Shown: one piece after another, positions 1 through 8,033 of the stretch
Numbering within the stretch: the first letter of the stretch is position 1
Layout of the letters: every line of letters starts with the position of its first letter
Source of the DNA: Lachnospiraceae bacterium
GTDB taxonomy: Bacteria > Bacillota > Clostridia > Lachnospirales > Lachnospiraceae
Direction of reading: 5' to 3'
Assembly: GCA_016294075.1 (NCBI GenBank)
Contig: JAEDCQ010000022.1
Location: forward strand, 1 to 29,535
Length of the DNA: 29,535 bases
Program-made: the position numbers and the translations under genes
The notes under the pieces: model-generated
Seen by the model: the letters and a program-made list of their open reading frames with translations, nothing else
Databases searched by the model: none
Told to the model about the DNA's origin: nothing

Positions 1-2
1 AA

Positions 3-428
3 TGGACTGCTACCATGCTGAACATCAACAAGGGGCATAATCCGGATATTCTGGGAAAATGTCAGGCACTATCGCAATATTCTGATTTCGTTGCAAAGGT
101 AAAAGAAAACTACCAAACCATGCCGATTGAAGAAGCAGTCGATAAGGCTGTTCAATATGCGATTTCCAATAATTATCTGGATGGATTTTTCAAAAAACAC
201 AGGGAGGGTATTATGCTTTCATGCTTAACCGAATTTAATGAAGAAGTCTTTCGCAAAGGAATACATGAAGAGGGCTTTGCCGAGGGCCGTGAAGCCGCGA
301 TTATAACTTCCATCCAAATATTAAGAGAAGTTAATATATCCAAGGAAACTGTTCTACAGCAAATCATGGAGAAATATGAATTATCCAGAGAAGAGACCGA
401 AAAAGTAGTTAATTCTCATTGGAAATAA
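3..428 (+). CDS. Rpn/PD-(D/E)XK nuclease family transposase, C-terminal part (partial)
   Basis: The reading frame is open to the left window edge, so the ATG at 15 is probably internal and the true start lies outside. The visible ~140 residues match the C-terminal half of the Rpn-type (recombination-promoting nuclease, 'PD-(D/E)XK transposase') proteins common in Lachnospiraceae. These show an N..KG/YGHN motif, a 'Y..FV..V' helix, then a helical region rich in EE and EG pairs (EEGFAEGREAA) and a C-terminal 'I..L...NIS.E.V...I..KYELS.EE' helix. The catalytic PD-(D/E)XK core would be N-terminal and is not in the window, so activity cannot be judged. Such genes occur in many copies and mark horizontally mobile DNA. 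Family assignment rests on recalled sequence character, not a search. Confidence 0.7.
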   Translation, partial: WTATMLNINKGHNPDILGKCQALSQYSDFVAKVKENYQTMPIEEAVDKAVQYAISNNYLDGFFKKHREGIMLSCLTEFNEEVFRKGIHEEGFAEGREAAIITSIQILREVNISKETVLQQIMEKYELSREETEKVVNSHWK

Positions 429-539
429 AAGCATGTAGGCAAAATATAACTTGGATAATATGCTTAACATGTATCGACTTAGCAACTAAGGAAACTGGTT
501 ATTTATATGTGTAATGATAGTTATTTAAAAGGATTCTTT

Positions 540-1547
540 TTACACATTTTTCAAAAAGGAATAAGTGCCACCTGCCAATGTGGATAACTTGAAAAATTTG
601 AGAGAAAATGTGAAAAGAATGAACTTCCTCAAAATGGCAGGATATAAAATCAATTTACCTTTTGGTGCTGTTGTTTTTGACTTTGAGTTGATATTTTTCT
701 GTGTATTGGATATACTATGAGTAATTATAGGGTCTGCGGATTCTTTCAGATTAGGCAATTGCAGCCTATTTCCCGAAAGAACATCGTGGACCCTTTGATT
801 ATCTGCATATAACACATTGCTTCTATCTACTAAGTTGCCAATATTATGCCGTCCTTGTATACTCGCAATCTCATTGACTTTTCCCATACTTGTATTTTTA
901 CCCATATGTATAGGCGTAGATATAGGTTGCCCGGTATGTGCATCTTTCAAATCTGTAACAACCATCCCGCTTTTGCCTGGATGTGTTAAAGAGTCCATAA
1001 GGACAACCGGCTCATTATATGCTCTTGTGAGTTCTGCAACCGCATCAAATCCAACATTGTGCTTTCCACCCATGTAGTTTTCTGGATAAACAGATTTAAT
1101 CAAATTATCTCTTTCCAAAATAATCTGTGCTTCTGATTTCTTCTCAAAATCAAAATCCTTATATTTTTTTGACACAACTTCATCTGCAACATTTTTTATT
1201 TCCGCATCTGTTATTTTACCTTTGTGCTTTATAATATCTGCTATTTATGATATTCCTTCTCCACCAACATTAAACGCTAAATTTGTTCCAATATTTTTAC
1301 CTGCTTCTTTTGCTACTTCTCCCGCTTTTTTTCCAACAGCATTTCCCATTTTACCTGTCAAATTTGATATTGCAGGTATCGCTTGCATAGCTTTAGAACC
1401 AACTCCGTATAAAGCAACATTAGTTCCTAATTGTCCTGCAAGTGTTGGTATTGAAGATTGTTTTCTTGCATTAGATAACGCTTGTTTCAATTCTTCTTTT
1501 TCTTCATCAGTACCTTCGTTCAAAAGGCAGGGATTTTGTTTTACTTT
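540..1547 (-). pseudogene. Remnant of large phage/ICE protein with MuF-C-like C-terminal domain
   Basis: Two segments, 1247-1547 and 540-1244, lie in the same frame and are separated by one in-frame TAA at 1245-1247. Reading through the stop gives a continuous protein. An Ala/Gly-rich amphipathic stretch (LAGQLGTNVALYG, KKAGEVAKEAGKNIG) is followed by a charged linker and then a domain with PVVLMDS...GMVVTDLKD..G.PI..PIHM...VNEIASIQGR....LVDRSNVLYADN. That pattern resembles the MuF-C (BECR-fold nuclease-like) domain found at the ends of phage head-morphogenesis and polyvalent mobile-element proteins. The frame is blocked upstream by TGA at 1548-1550 with no good start codon. The last ~35 residues are hydrophobic and atypical, suggesting a second lesion near the 3' end. 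It is a dead fragment of a much larger gene. The domain name is a moderate-confidence guess. Confidence 0.55.
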
Positions 1548-1631
1548 TCAAATTATTTACCGCACCTATCAGTCATGACAAAACACTGTCTTCATGGCAA
1601 AAAGCGCTGCCCGTGGAAAAAGAAACGTCCC

Positions 1632-2390
1632 TTATTTATACACAGGGTCGGCAGGATACCCGCCCTTTAACTTCTGCATACAGTTTTGCAACGCTTCACG
1701 GGAATTTTTCCAATCGGCATCCCTGTTCCGATAATCAAATTTTTCAATCAGCCATGCATCATCCTCAAAAAGACGCTCCATGTTCTGCTGCATTAATTGG
1801 AAAAAATTCTCATAAAAGCTTTCAAGCTCCTTATCCTTTAAACGTGTCTGTGCCGCATCGCATAAATCACCAAAATGCGGCAGGCAGAAGCCTTTGCTGT
1901 TTTCTATCTTTTCTTTAAAAGACGCATCCTTACGGTACAATTCAAAAAAAGTATCCATATATCGGGAATAATGGTCGTTAAACTGATTGCAGATAAAGCA
2001 TGAGCTCTCACGTTCTTTTATCCATGCAGATACCGGATTACTGCCGGATACGGCTTTTTTTCGGAACAAAACGCCTAAGCCGGCATTTGCTGTAGAGCTC
2101 TGCGCTTTCATTGCTTTTTTCATTTCAAAAATAGTTTCCCGCATATGCGTTTTTAATATCCATGCATTTCCGAGTGTATTGCCATAATCATACATCTTCT
2201 TAAAGTGCATACGGCAGAAGCCGGCTTTATCAGTTTGTTCCCGCACATCGCTCTCCATATAGGATGAACCGCTGCCTAACACAAAATCCAGCATATCCTG
2301 TTCGATTTTTCTTTCTATAAAACAAAATGGACACTCATCCTGTGCGTTTACCGCATCGTTAAGCGGAATCGTATACAGTTTTTCTTTCAT
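1632..2390 (-). CDS. DUF6062 family protein with duplicated CxxC/CxxH motif
   Basis: A 252-residue soluble protein. The start MKEKLYTIPLNDAV, the early CPFC and the 'SYMESDVR..TDK.GFC..H' block are characteristic of DUF6062, a Firmicutes family of unknown function sometimes mislabelled as an ABC-transporter component. There is no signal peptide or membrane segment. Two equivalent Cys/His sets are visible: C20-x2-C23 with C59-x2-H62, and C131-x2-C134 with C169-x2-H172. Spacing within the two sets is almost identical, suggesting two zinc sites from an internal duplication (inference). The start overlaps the end of the MocR gene by 4 bases (ATGA), so translation is probably coupled. It is the last gene of the DUF2225-MocR-DUF6062 group. 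Confidence 0.85.
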   Translation of the reverse strand: MKEKLYTIPLNDAVNAQDECPFCFIERKIEQDMLDFVLGSGSSYMESDVREQTDKAGFCRMHFKKMYDYGNTLGNAWILKTHMRETIFEMKKAMKAQSSTANAGLGVLFRKKAVSGSNPVSAWIKERESSCFICNQFNDHYSRYMDTFFELYRKDASFKEKIENSKGFCLPHFGDLCDAAQTRLKDKELESFYENFFQLMQQNMERLFEDDAWLIEKFDYRNRDADWKNSREALQNCMQKLKGGYPADPVYK

Positions 2391-3814
2391 CCGTTATACC
2401 TCTCTTTTTCGTCCCCTATCCATACTTTTTGCAACAGTTCCACACCTTTTTCCATTTCCTGCTCGGTGAGTTCCGCATATCCCAAAATAATAGTTGCTTT
2501 CTGTTGTATCTGCTCGTCCTGCCCGACCAGATTCTCCGACATCCCAAATACGCGTACTCCTACAGTTGCAGCCTGCTCAATAAGCTCCTTTTCCGTCACA
2601 AAATCCTTTGCCGTAAGAAGAAGATGAAGGCCTGCCCATTCACCCGTAATCCGGAATCGTTTTTCAAATGGTTTAAGCAGTGACATCAGTCTGTCATGCT
2701 TAACACGATACACCTTTCGCATACGGTTTAAATAACGTTCGAAAAAACCGCCCTGCATAAATGCATCCAAAACCCGCTGGTCAACACGTGAAACGGTTGC
2801 AGAAAGATACGAGCCCTGCTGCCTGTATCTTTGCAAAAGGGAATTGGGCAGAACCATATAGCTGACACGGATAGCCGGTGCTACGGCCTTTGAAAATGTT
2901 CCGATATAGATTACATTATCTCCGCTGTCGGTTGACTGCAGTGAGGGAATCGGTTTTCCCTTATGGCGGAATTCACTGTCATAATCATCTTCTATGACAT
3001 ATCTCTCCGGAGAGGCGTCCGCCCAGCTTAACAGCTCCAGCCTGCGCCCAATCGGCATCACAATACCGGTAGGATATTGATGGGAAGGCATGACATAAGC
3101 TATCTGTGCACCGGACGCTTCAAGCTGTGTTACTTTCATCCCTTTTTTATCCATCGAAATGAGCTTCACAGGAAATCCCGAATCATAAAAGCTCCTATAG
3201 GCTTTTAAGTAGGTTGGATTTTCAAATGCTACCTTCGTATGGATTCCCAAAAGCTTCTGAAGGAGCATTAAAAGATATTCATTACCGGCTCCGATAATAA
3301 TCTGCTCCTCTGTACAGTTCACACCTCTGGCTGCATGCAGATACTTCCGTATGGAGCTTCGAAGCGAGTATTCTCCCTGGGCATCCCCGCCCGTAAACAG
3401 GCTTTCCTCAAAGCTTAACACCTCTCTTGTAATTTTTCTCCATGTCCGGTACGGAAACTGGGATAAATCCACTCCAACCGGTGAAAAAACAATTTTCTCT
3501 CCCGGATTTTGCTCCTTTTTCGGATGGACTGCCACTTTCTTCACGCGGGTATCCTTATACAGATTTTCCAATGTGTTTACATAATATCCGCTTCCGGGTC
3601 TTGACTCAATATAACCCTCGGCAAGAAGCTGGTCATACGCCAGGGATACCGTACTTCTGGATACCTGCAAATACAAAGAAAGCGCCCTTGTGGAAGGGAG
3701 CTTCTCCTGTTTTTTCATTCTTCCCTCTACGATTTCTGTTTTGATATGCTGATATATCTGTTCGTAGAGATGCTTTTCATTTTTTTCCGTAAAAGAAATG
3801 ATTAATTCATTCAT
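2387..3814 (-). CDS. MocR/PdxR-type GntR regulator with aminotransferase domain
   Basis: A 475-residue transcription factor of the MocR subfamily. Residues ~10-80 form a GntR winged helix (LYEQIYQHIKTEI, LPSTRALSLYLQVSRSTV, AEGYIESRPGSGYYV). Residues ~110-470 form a fold-type I aminotransferase domain. The PLP-binding lysine is in GTFSK (K309), and the phosphate/ring contacts EDDYDSEFR and SHQYPTG are present, so PLP binding is likely retained. Relatives such as PdxR and GabR use PLP as effector. No vitamin B6, GABA or taurine gene lies nearby, so the target is unknown. The ATG overlaps the stop of the DUF2225 gene (TAATG), and the 3' end overlaps DUF6062 by 4 bases, indicating one co-translated unit. 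Confidence 0.9.
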   Translation of the reverse strand: MNELIISFTEKNEKHLYEQIYQHIKTEIVEGRMKKQEKLPSTRALSLYLQVSRSTVSLAYDQLLAEGYIESRPGSGYYVNTLENLYKDTRVKKVAVHPKKEQNPGEKIVFSPVGVDLSQFPYRTWRKITREVLSFEESLFTGGDAQGEYSLRSSIRKYLHAARGVNCTEEQIIIGAGNEYLLMLLQKLLGIHTKVAFENPTYLKAYRSFYDSGFPVKLISMDKKGMKVTQLEASGAQIAYVMPSHQYPTGIVMPIGRRLELLSWADASPERYVIEDDYDSEFRHKGKPIPSLQSTDSGDNVIYIGTFSKAVAPAIRVSYMVLPNSLLQRYRQQGSYLSATVSRVDQRVLDAFMQGGFFERYLNRMRKVYRVKHDRLMSLLKPFEKRFRITGEWAGLHLLLTAKDFVTEKELIEQAATVGVRVFGMSENLVGQDEQIQQKATIILGYAELTEQEMEKGVELLQKVWIGDEKERYNG

Positions 3815-4683
3815 TACTGCTTTGATTCCTTTTGTAAGCGCAACAGTTCATCCTTTAAATCACGCGCTCTGTCCTTTGTACGACTGTTACAGTTTGGCGA
3901 AATTAATAACGTTGAGATTAGTCTTGAGGCTACAGCGTATTGTCCGAGCCGAACTGCTAAGGTTGCAAGCAGGTAGTCCAGAGTACTCTCATCCATGCCA
4001 CACATCGGAAAACTCTCATTCTGTCTTGCCGCCGTAAAACCTTCATATGCATTTTTTAAGAATTCATCCTCCAGCTCATGAATTTCCTTTATCTTTGCTT
4101 CGTCTGTTGCCTGCTCCTGCATTGATTCCGCATAACTTCTGCAAAGCCAGCCGCCACGCAGACAAATATATGCCTTTTCACTTGCTTTGGCTGTTTTAAC
4201 AATCGCATTAACAAGCGCCATCTTATATCGGCTTACGGCATCCTCAAAGCTGTATGTATCACCCTCCGGGTCTGGCTTTTTTAAATCTGCCTTTTTGAAA
4301 TTGGGAGTTACCTTTTCTAATATTGACCTGCGCTGTGCAACCGTCATAGGAAGGAAGAAACGCGTGAGTGCGGTAAAGCCGCATTCTTTACATTGGACTA
4401 CATCATATTTGAGCGGTTCAATTCCCTCAAAGGTCGGACGCAAATCAATATCTGTTTTTAACAAACGTGCCTTTCCGGTACGAAGTGTATGCTCTTTAAA
4501 TGACTTATTGCAGACAGGACATTCATATGTTTTTTCAAAAAGAAAATCTTCTTCCACAAACTTTTTTTCTACCTCAGTTTTCGCTTTTAAAGCAGCCTCC
4601 TTTGCCTTGGGGTCAGTAAAAATATCCTCCGAAGACATCTCCCCCAAGCCAAAAGCTTCCATACCATCTAATAATCCTGCCAT
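3814..4683 (-). CDS. DUF2225 domain protein, zinc-ribbon-like
   Basis: 289 residues. A zinc-ribbon-like domain near the N-terminus has C55-x2-C58 (YECPVCNKSF) and C98-x2-C101 (VVQCKECGFTAL). With the segment LKTDIDLRPTFEGIEPLKYDVV it is diagnostic of DUF2225, a Firmicutes family of unknown function. The remaining ~170 residues are helical and TPR-like: repeated 'A.....A......L' patterns occur, for example KASEKAYICLRGGWLCRSYA and LATLAVRLGQYAVASRLIS. It looks like a soluble scaffold or sensor. The ribosome binding site (GAAAGAGG, 6 bases before ATG) is good. It lies 44 bases downstream of glnS in the same direction and overlaps the MocR gene by one base. A metal-binding or redox-sensing role is inference. 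Confidence 0.85.
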   Translation of the reverse strand: MAGLLDGMEAFGLGEMSSEDIFTDPKAKEAALKAKTEVEKKFVEEDFLFEKTYECPVCNKSFKEHTLRTGKARLLKTDIDLRPTFEGIEPLKYDVVQCKECGFTALTRFFLPMTVAQRRSILEKVTPNFKKADLKKPDPEGDTYSFEDAVSRYKMALVNAIVKTAKASEKAYICLRGGWLCRSYAESMQEQATDEAKIKEIHELEDEFLKNAYEGFTAARQNESFPMCGMDESTLDYLLATLAVRLGQYAVASRLISTLLISPNCNSRTKDRARDLKDELLRLQKESKQ

Positions 4684-4727
4684 ATATAACCTCTTTCCGT
4701 TTTCTGTTCGTATACTAAAACTGAATC

Positions 4728-6395
4728 TTACTCTTCTTTTTTCGGTAATACAAATGAACTCTTCAAAGAAACAATCCTGTTAAATACCGGTTTTTCCGGA
4801 GTAGAATCCTTTGCATCCACACAGAAATAGCCCTGACGTACAAACTGGAAACTGTCATATGCTTTTGCATCCGCTAAAATCGGTTCAACATAACAGTTTT
4901 CCAAAACCGTAAGGGAGTTCGGATTCAGATTCAATGAACCATCCTCGTTATATACACCCTTTTCCTCATCAATAATATTTTCATATAACCGAACGGTTGC
5001 TTTCTTTGCTGCATGAGCCGGAACCCAATGAATGGTTCCTTTTACTTTTCTTCCCGTAAATCCGCTTCCGCTCTTTGTTTCCGGGTCATAAGTACAATGT
5101 ACTTCTGTTACCTTCCCATTTTCATCCTTTACACAGCCCGTACATGTAACAAAATATGCATACATAAGCCGTACTTCATTTCCCGGGAATAAACGGAAAT
5201 ATTTTTTAACCGGTTCCTCCATAAAGTCATCACGGTCAATCCATAATTCTCTTCCGAACGGAACCTGTCTTTCCCCCAGTTCCTCATTTTCTAAGTTGTT
5301 CGGTACGGTAAGCATCTCATACTGACCTTCCGGATAATTGTCAATTACAAGCTTAACCGGATCCAGTGCAGCCATGATACGGGGCTTTTTCAGCTTCAGA
5401 TCCTCACGGATACAATACTCTAACATTGCATAATCCACGGATGAGTTACTTTTGCTGACTCCGCACAAATCTACAAACAGCTTAATGGATTCCGGTGTAA
5501 AACCACGACGGCGCAGTGCTGCAATGGAAACAAGGCGCGGGTCATCCCAGCCGTCTACAATTCCATCCTCAACAAGCTTTTTAATATAACGCTTTCCTGT
5601 TACAACATTTGTCAGATACATTTTTGCAAACTCAATCTGTTTTGGCGGATGAGGATATTCGAGTTCCCTGACTACCCAATCATATAACGGTCTGTGATCC
5701 TCAAACTCCAATGTGCAGATAGAATGTGTAATTCCTTCAATCGCATCTTCAATCGGATGCGCAAAGTCATACATCGGATAAATCACCCATTTATCACCTG
5801 TATTATGATGCGGAATATGGGCAACACGATAAATTACAGGGTCACGCATATTCATATTGGGAGATGCCATATCAATTCTGGCACGTAATACTTTCTCTCC
5901 GTCTGCATACTTGCCGTTCTTCATATCCTCAAATAAAGTAAGATTTTCTTCAATACTGCGCTTACTGCCCGGATCCTCTTTTCCGGGTTCCGTCAGTGTT
6001 CCTCTGTATTCACGAATCTGTTCCGCACTCAAATCCGATACATAGGCCTTGCCTTTTTTAATCAGTTTGACGGCTCCCTCGTACATCTGCTGAAAATAAT
6101 CGGATGCAAAGAATAAGCGGTCTTCCCAATCTGCTCCTAGCCATTCAATATCCCGTTTAATGGATTCCACAAATTCGGTCTTCTCCTTGGTCGGATTGGT
6201 ATCATCAAAGCGCATGTTGAATTTACCACCATACTCTTTGGCAAGCCCATAGTTTAAAAGTATACTTTTCGCATGTCCGATATGTAAATATCCGTTCGGT
6301 TCCGGCGGAAAACGGGTATGCACCGTGTCATAGACACCTTCTGCCAAATCCTTATCTATAATCTGTTCAATAAAATTTCTGCTTTCCGTACTCAA
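4728..6395 (-). CDS. glnS: Glutaminyl-tRNA synthetase
   Basis: Class Ic aminoacyl-tRNA synthetase charging tRNA-Gln with glutamine in the cytosol. 555 residues is the usual length without a YqeY tail. The catalytic domain shows RFPPEPNGYLHIGHAKS (HIGH at 38-41), the 'MRFDDTNP' and 'IEWLGADW' blocks, and GWDDPRL followed by LRRRGFTPESI. The C-terminal half carries the GlnRS/GluRS anticodon-binding beta-barrels (ELWIDRDDF, FRLFPGNEVRLMYAYFV, GTIHWV). The second signature loop reads VVTGKRYI at about 264-271, where well-studied enzymes have VMSKRKL, so only the K-R pair is kept. The only plausible start is TTG (6395); in-frame TAA lies 35-40 bases upstream and no ATG is available. A good promoter lies about 70 bases upstream. 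Canonical GlnRS in a Firmicute implies that the GatCAB route is not the sole source of Gln-tRNA. Confidence 0.95.
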   Translation of the reverse strand: MSTESRNFIEQIIDKDLAEGVYDTVHTRFPPEPNGYLHIGHAKSILLNYGLAKEYGGKFNMRFDDTNPTKEKTEFVESIKRDIEWLGADWEDRLFFASDYFQQMYEGAVKLIKKGKAYVSDLSAEQIREYRGTLTEPGKEDPGSKRSIEENLTLFEDMKNGKYADGEKVLRARIDMASPNMNMRDPVIYRVAHIPHHNTGDKWVIYPMYDFAHPIEDAIEGITHSICTLEFEDHRPLYDWVVRELEYPHPPKQIEFAKMYLTNVVTGKRYIKKLVEDGIVDGWDDPRLVSIAALRRRGFTPESIKLFVDLCGVSKSNSSVDYAMLEYCIREDLKLKKPRIMAALDPVKLVIDNYPEGQYEMLTVPNNLENEELGERQVPFGRELWIDRDDFMEEPVKKYFRLFPGNEVRLMYAYFVTCTGCVKDENGKVTEVHCTYDPETKSGSGFTGRKVKGTIHWVPAHAAKKATVRLYENIIDEEKGVYNEDGSLNLNPNSLTVLENCYVEPILADAKAYDSFQFVRQGYFCVDAKDSTPEKPVFNRIVSLKSSFVLPKKEE

Positions 6396-6465
6396 AATAA
6401 TATCCAGCCTTTCTATATCTGTTTAAATCAAAAAAGTAAGCTCCATCCGATAAAAATACACTACT

Positions 6466-6494
6466 ATATTATCACAGGGAAAATACTATAACAA
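6466..6494 (-). promoter_or_regulatory. Probable sigma-A promoter for glnS
   Basis: On the minus strand TTGTTA (6489-6494) is followed by exactly 17 bases and TAATAT (6466-6471), with TGTGA just before the -10. The start point would be near 6459, giving a leader of about 65 bases before the TTG start. It sits in the 109-base gap behind the DHH gene, so glnS can be transcribed independently of the c-di-GMP and DHH genes. No T-box specifier/antiterminator structure was seen; the leader is too short for one. Confidence 0.55.
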
Positions 6495-6504
6495 GAGAAT
6501 TTCT

Positions 6505-8016
6505 TTACAGCTTTTCATAAGTGATTTCAAATATATTCTTTTCTACAGAATAAATATCATGCATATCTCCTTTTCTTACCGCAAGATAATCTCCCTTTTT
6601 CCCGAGCATATATTTTTCTTCATCCCACTCGGTAAAAATCTTTGTTGTCTTCTCAAGTTTTCTGGCATATATCTGTGATTTTCCGGTTGTCACACAGCTT
6701 CCGGCAAATTCCGTAATTTGTCTGGATGTATTATCCGTCCTGTTTTTAATCATCGGAATATACTTCATACGAATGGAAGTATCCTTTAAATCCGAATGTT
6801 CTGATAATACGCGGTAGGATTTTTTAAATTTTGCTTCCGTAGTCGGATAAACCTCTCCCTTAATTCCAATCATGATAATTAAGTCTTTCGTTACCTCAAT
6901 ATCCATATCGCCTTCAAGTGTACGAACCGTAATCTTGGTATCCAGCGGATATACGTTATTGGCGCGCACGAAACCTAATACCATTTCTTTTTTCTGGTAC
7001 AATTCCATATTGGAAACGTCTATTTCTGCTTTCTTCGCATAAATAATTTCCGTGTTCTCAAAATATTCGTTTAACCGATCACTGAAGTATGCTTCGGTAT
7101 GTACACCATCAAACTTCTTTTCATACAGGTTTGCACTGATAAATCCGCCCGCCTTTTCCAAATGACCGCCTCCGGAGCCGATACCGACACACAGAAATTC
7201 CGCCAATTCATTTGCACGTACTTCTCTAATGCAGCTTCGGACAGACAGCTTTATCCCTTCGGACAGAACATTGTATACAACACAGGTATCCACGGCATCC
7301 ACCTGCAATAAGAAATCACTGATAATACCTAAAATATTAGGGTCACAGGGTGCCGACTTAATAATCGCATAGCGGTACTGTTCATTATATATATTACGAA
7401 TCAATGCAATCCCTGCGGTTTCCAATTCCGATAGTGAAATATTAGCATTCCGGAATTGACGTATCATTCTTTGATTAACCGAAACACTTTCCCTCATATC
7501 CATATCAAGAGGGTTATACACTTCAACAAACTGATTTGTGTCGGCATAAAGTCCGTAATATAAGGCTGTTCCTAAGGTTGTATTATCATTAACGGGATAT
7601 CCGGCTTCCAAAAGCAGTTTCCATACAACAGTTGAACAGCTTCCGAGTCCGGAATATATTTCACAATACTCGTTTTCTTTCATTTCCAGTTGATGATGGT
7701 CTATTACTGCAACATGGGAAGCCTCAACAAACGTCACATTTCCCGAAGCATACTGGCAGTCCGTCAGAATTAAGAGTTCATCCGTAAGTGTAGGAGGCTC
7801 TTTTATATAAATAATCGGTATTTCCAATTCTCTTGTCATCAACATTAAATTGGACTTCTGAATCATAAATTTACCACTATAAAAAAGGGTTGTATTCTTT
7901 CCCATATCGGTAAAATACTGATACAGCGCAAACCCGGATGCAATGGAATCTGCATCCGGATTATCATGACATTGTATATAAATCTTCTGATACTGTAATA
8001 AATCCGTTAATTTCAC
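6505..8016 (-). CDS. DHH/DHHA1 phosphoesterase with extra C-terminal region
   Basis: 503 residues, GTG start with GGGAG five bases upstream. The N-terminal DHH phosphoesterase core has all metal-binding motifs: CHDNPDADS (17-24), ILTDCQ (D86), VIDHH (DHH 106-108) and GLYADTNQF (D159). The DHHA1 substrate-binding motif is GSGGGHLEKAGGF (280-292). This makes it a NrnA-like enzyme, a family that cleaves short oligoribonucleotides, pAp or cyclic-dinucleotide breakdown products. NrnA is ~310-340 residues; here ~170 more follow. They end in a short module (GDYLAV...DIYSVEKNIFEITY) resembling the PGDYI-like end segments seen in unrelated enzymes. It sits 17 bases downstream of the GGDEF-EAL gene and is probably co-transcribed. 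That pairing suggests, as inference, removal of pGpG made by the EAL domain. Confidence 0.88.
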   Translation of the reverse strand: MKLTDLLQYQKIYIQCHDNPDADSIASGFALYQYFTDMGKNTTLFYSGKFMIQKSNLMLMTRELEIPIIYIKEPPTLTDELLILTDCQYASGNVTFVEASHVAVIDHHQLEMKENEYCEIYSGLGSCSTVVWKLLLEAGYPVNDNTTLGTALYYGLYADTNQFVEVYNPLDMDMRESVSVNQRMIRQFRNANISLSELETAGIALIRNIYNEQYRYAIIKSAPCDPNILGIISDFLLQVDAVDTCVVYNVLSEGIKLSVRSCIREVRANELAEFLCVGIGSGGGHLEKAGGFISANLYEKKFDGVHTEAYFSDRLNEYFENTEIIYAKKAEIDVSNMELYQKKEMVLGFVRANNVYPLDTKITVRTLEGDMDIEVTKDLIIMIGIKGEVYPTTEAKFKKSYRVLSEHSDLKDTSIRMKYIPMIKNRTDNTSRQITEFAGSCVTTGKSQIYARKLEKTTKIFTEWDEEKYMLGKKGDYLAVRKGDMHDIYSVEKNIFEITYEKL

Positions 8017-8033
8017 GTTTACTCCCTAAGCTG

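Noticed and set aside
4728..6395. Reading the synthetase as GluRS
   Set aside because: PPEPNGYLHIGHAKS, GWDDPRL and LRRRGFTPESI are GlnRS-specific.
6396..6504. T-box riboswitch before glnS
   Set aside because: The leader from the predicted start is only ~65 bases and shows no T-box sequence or antiterminator.
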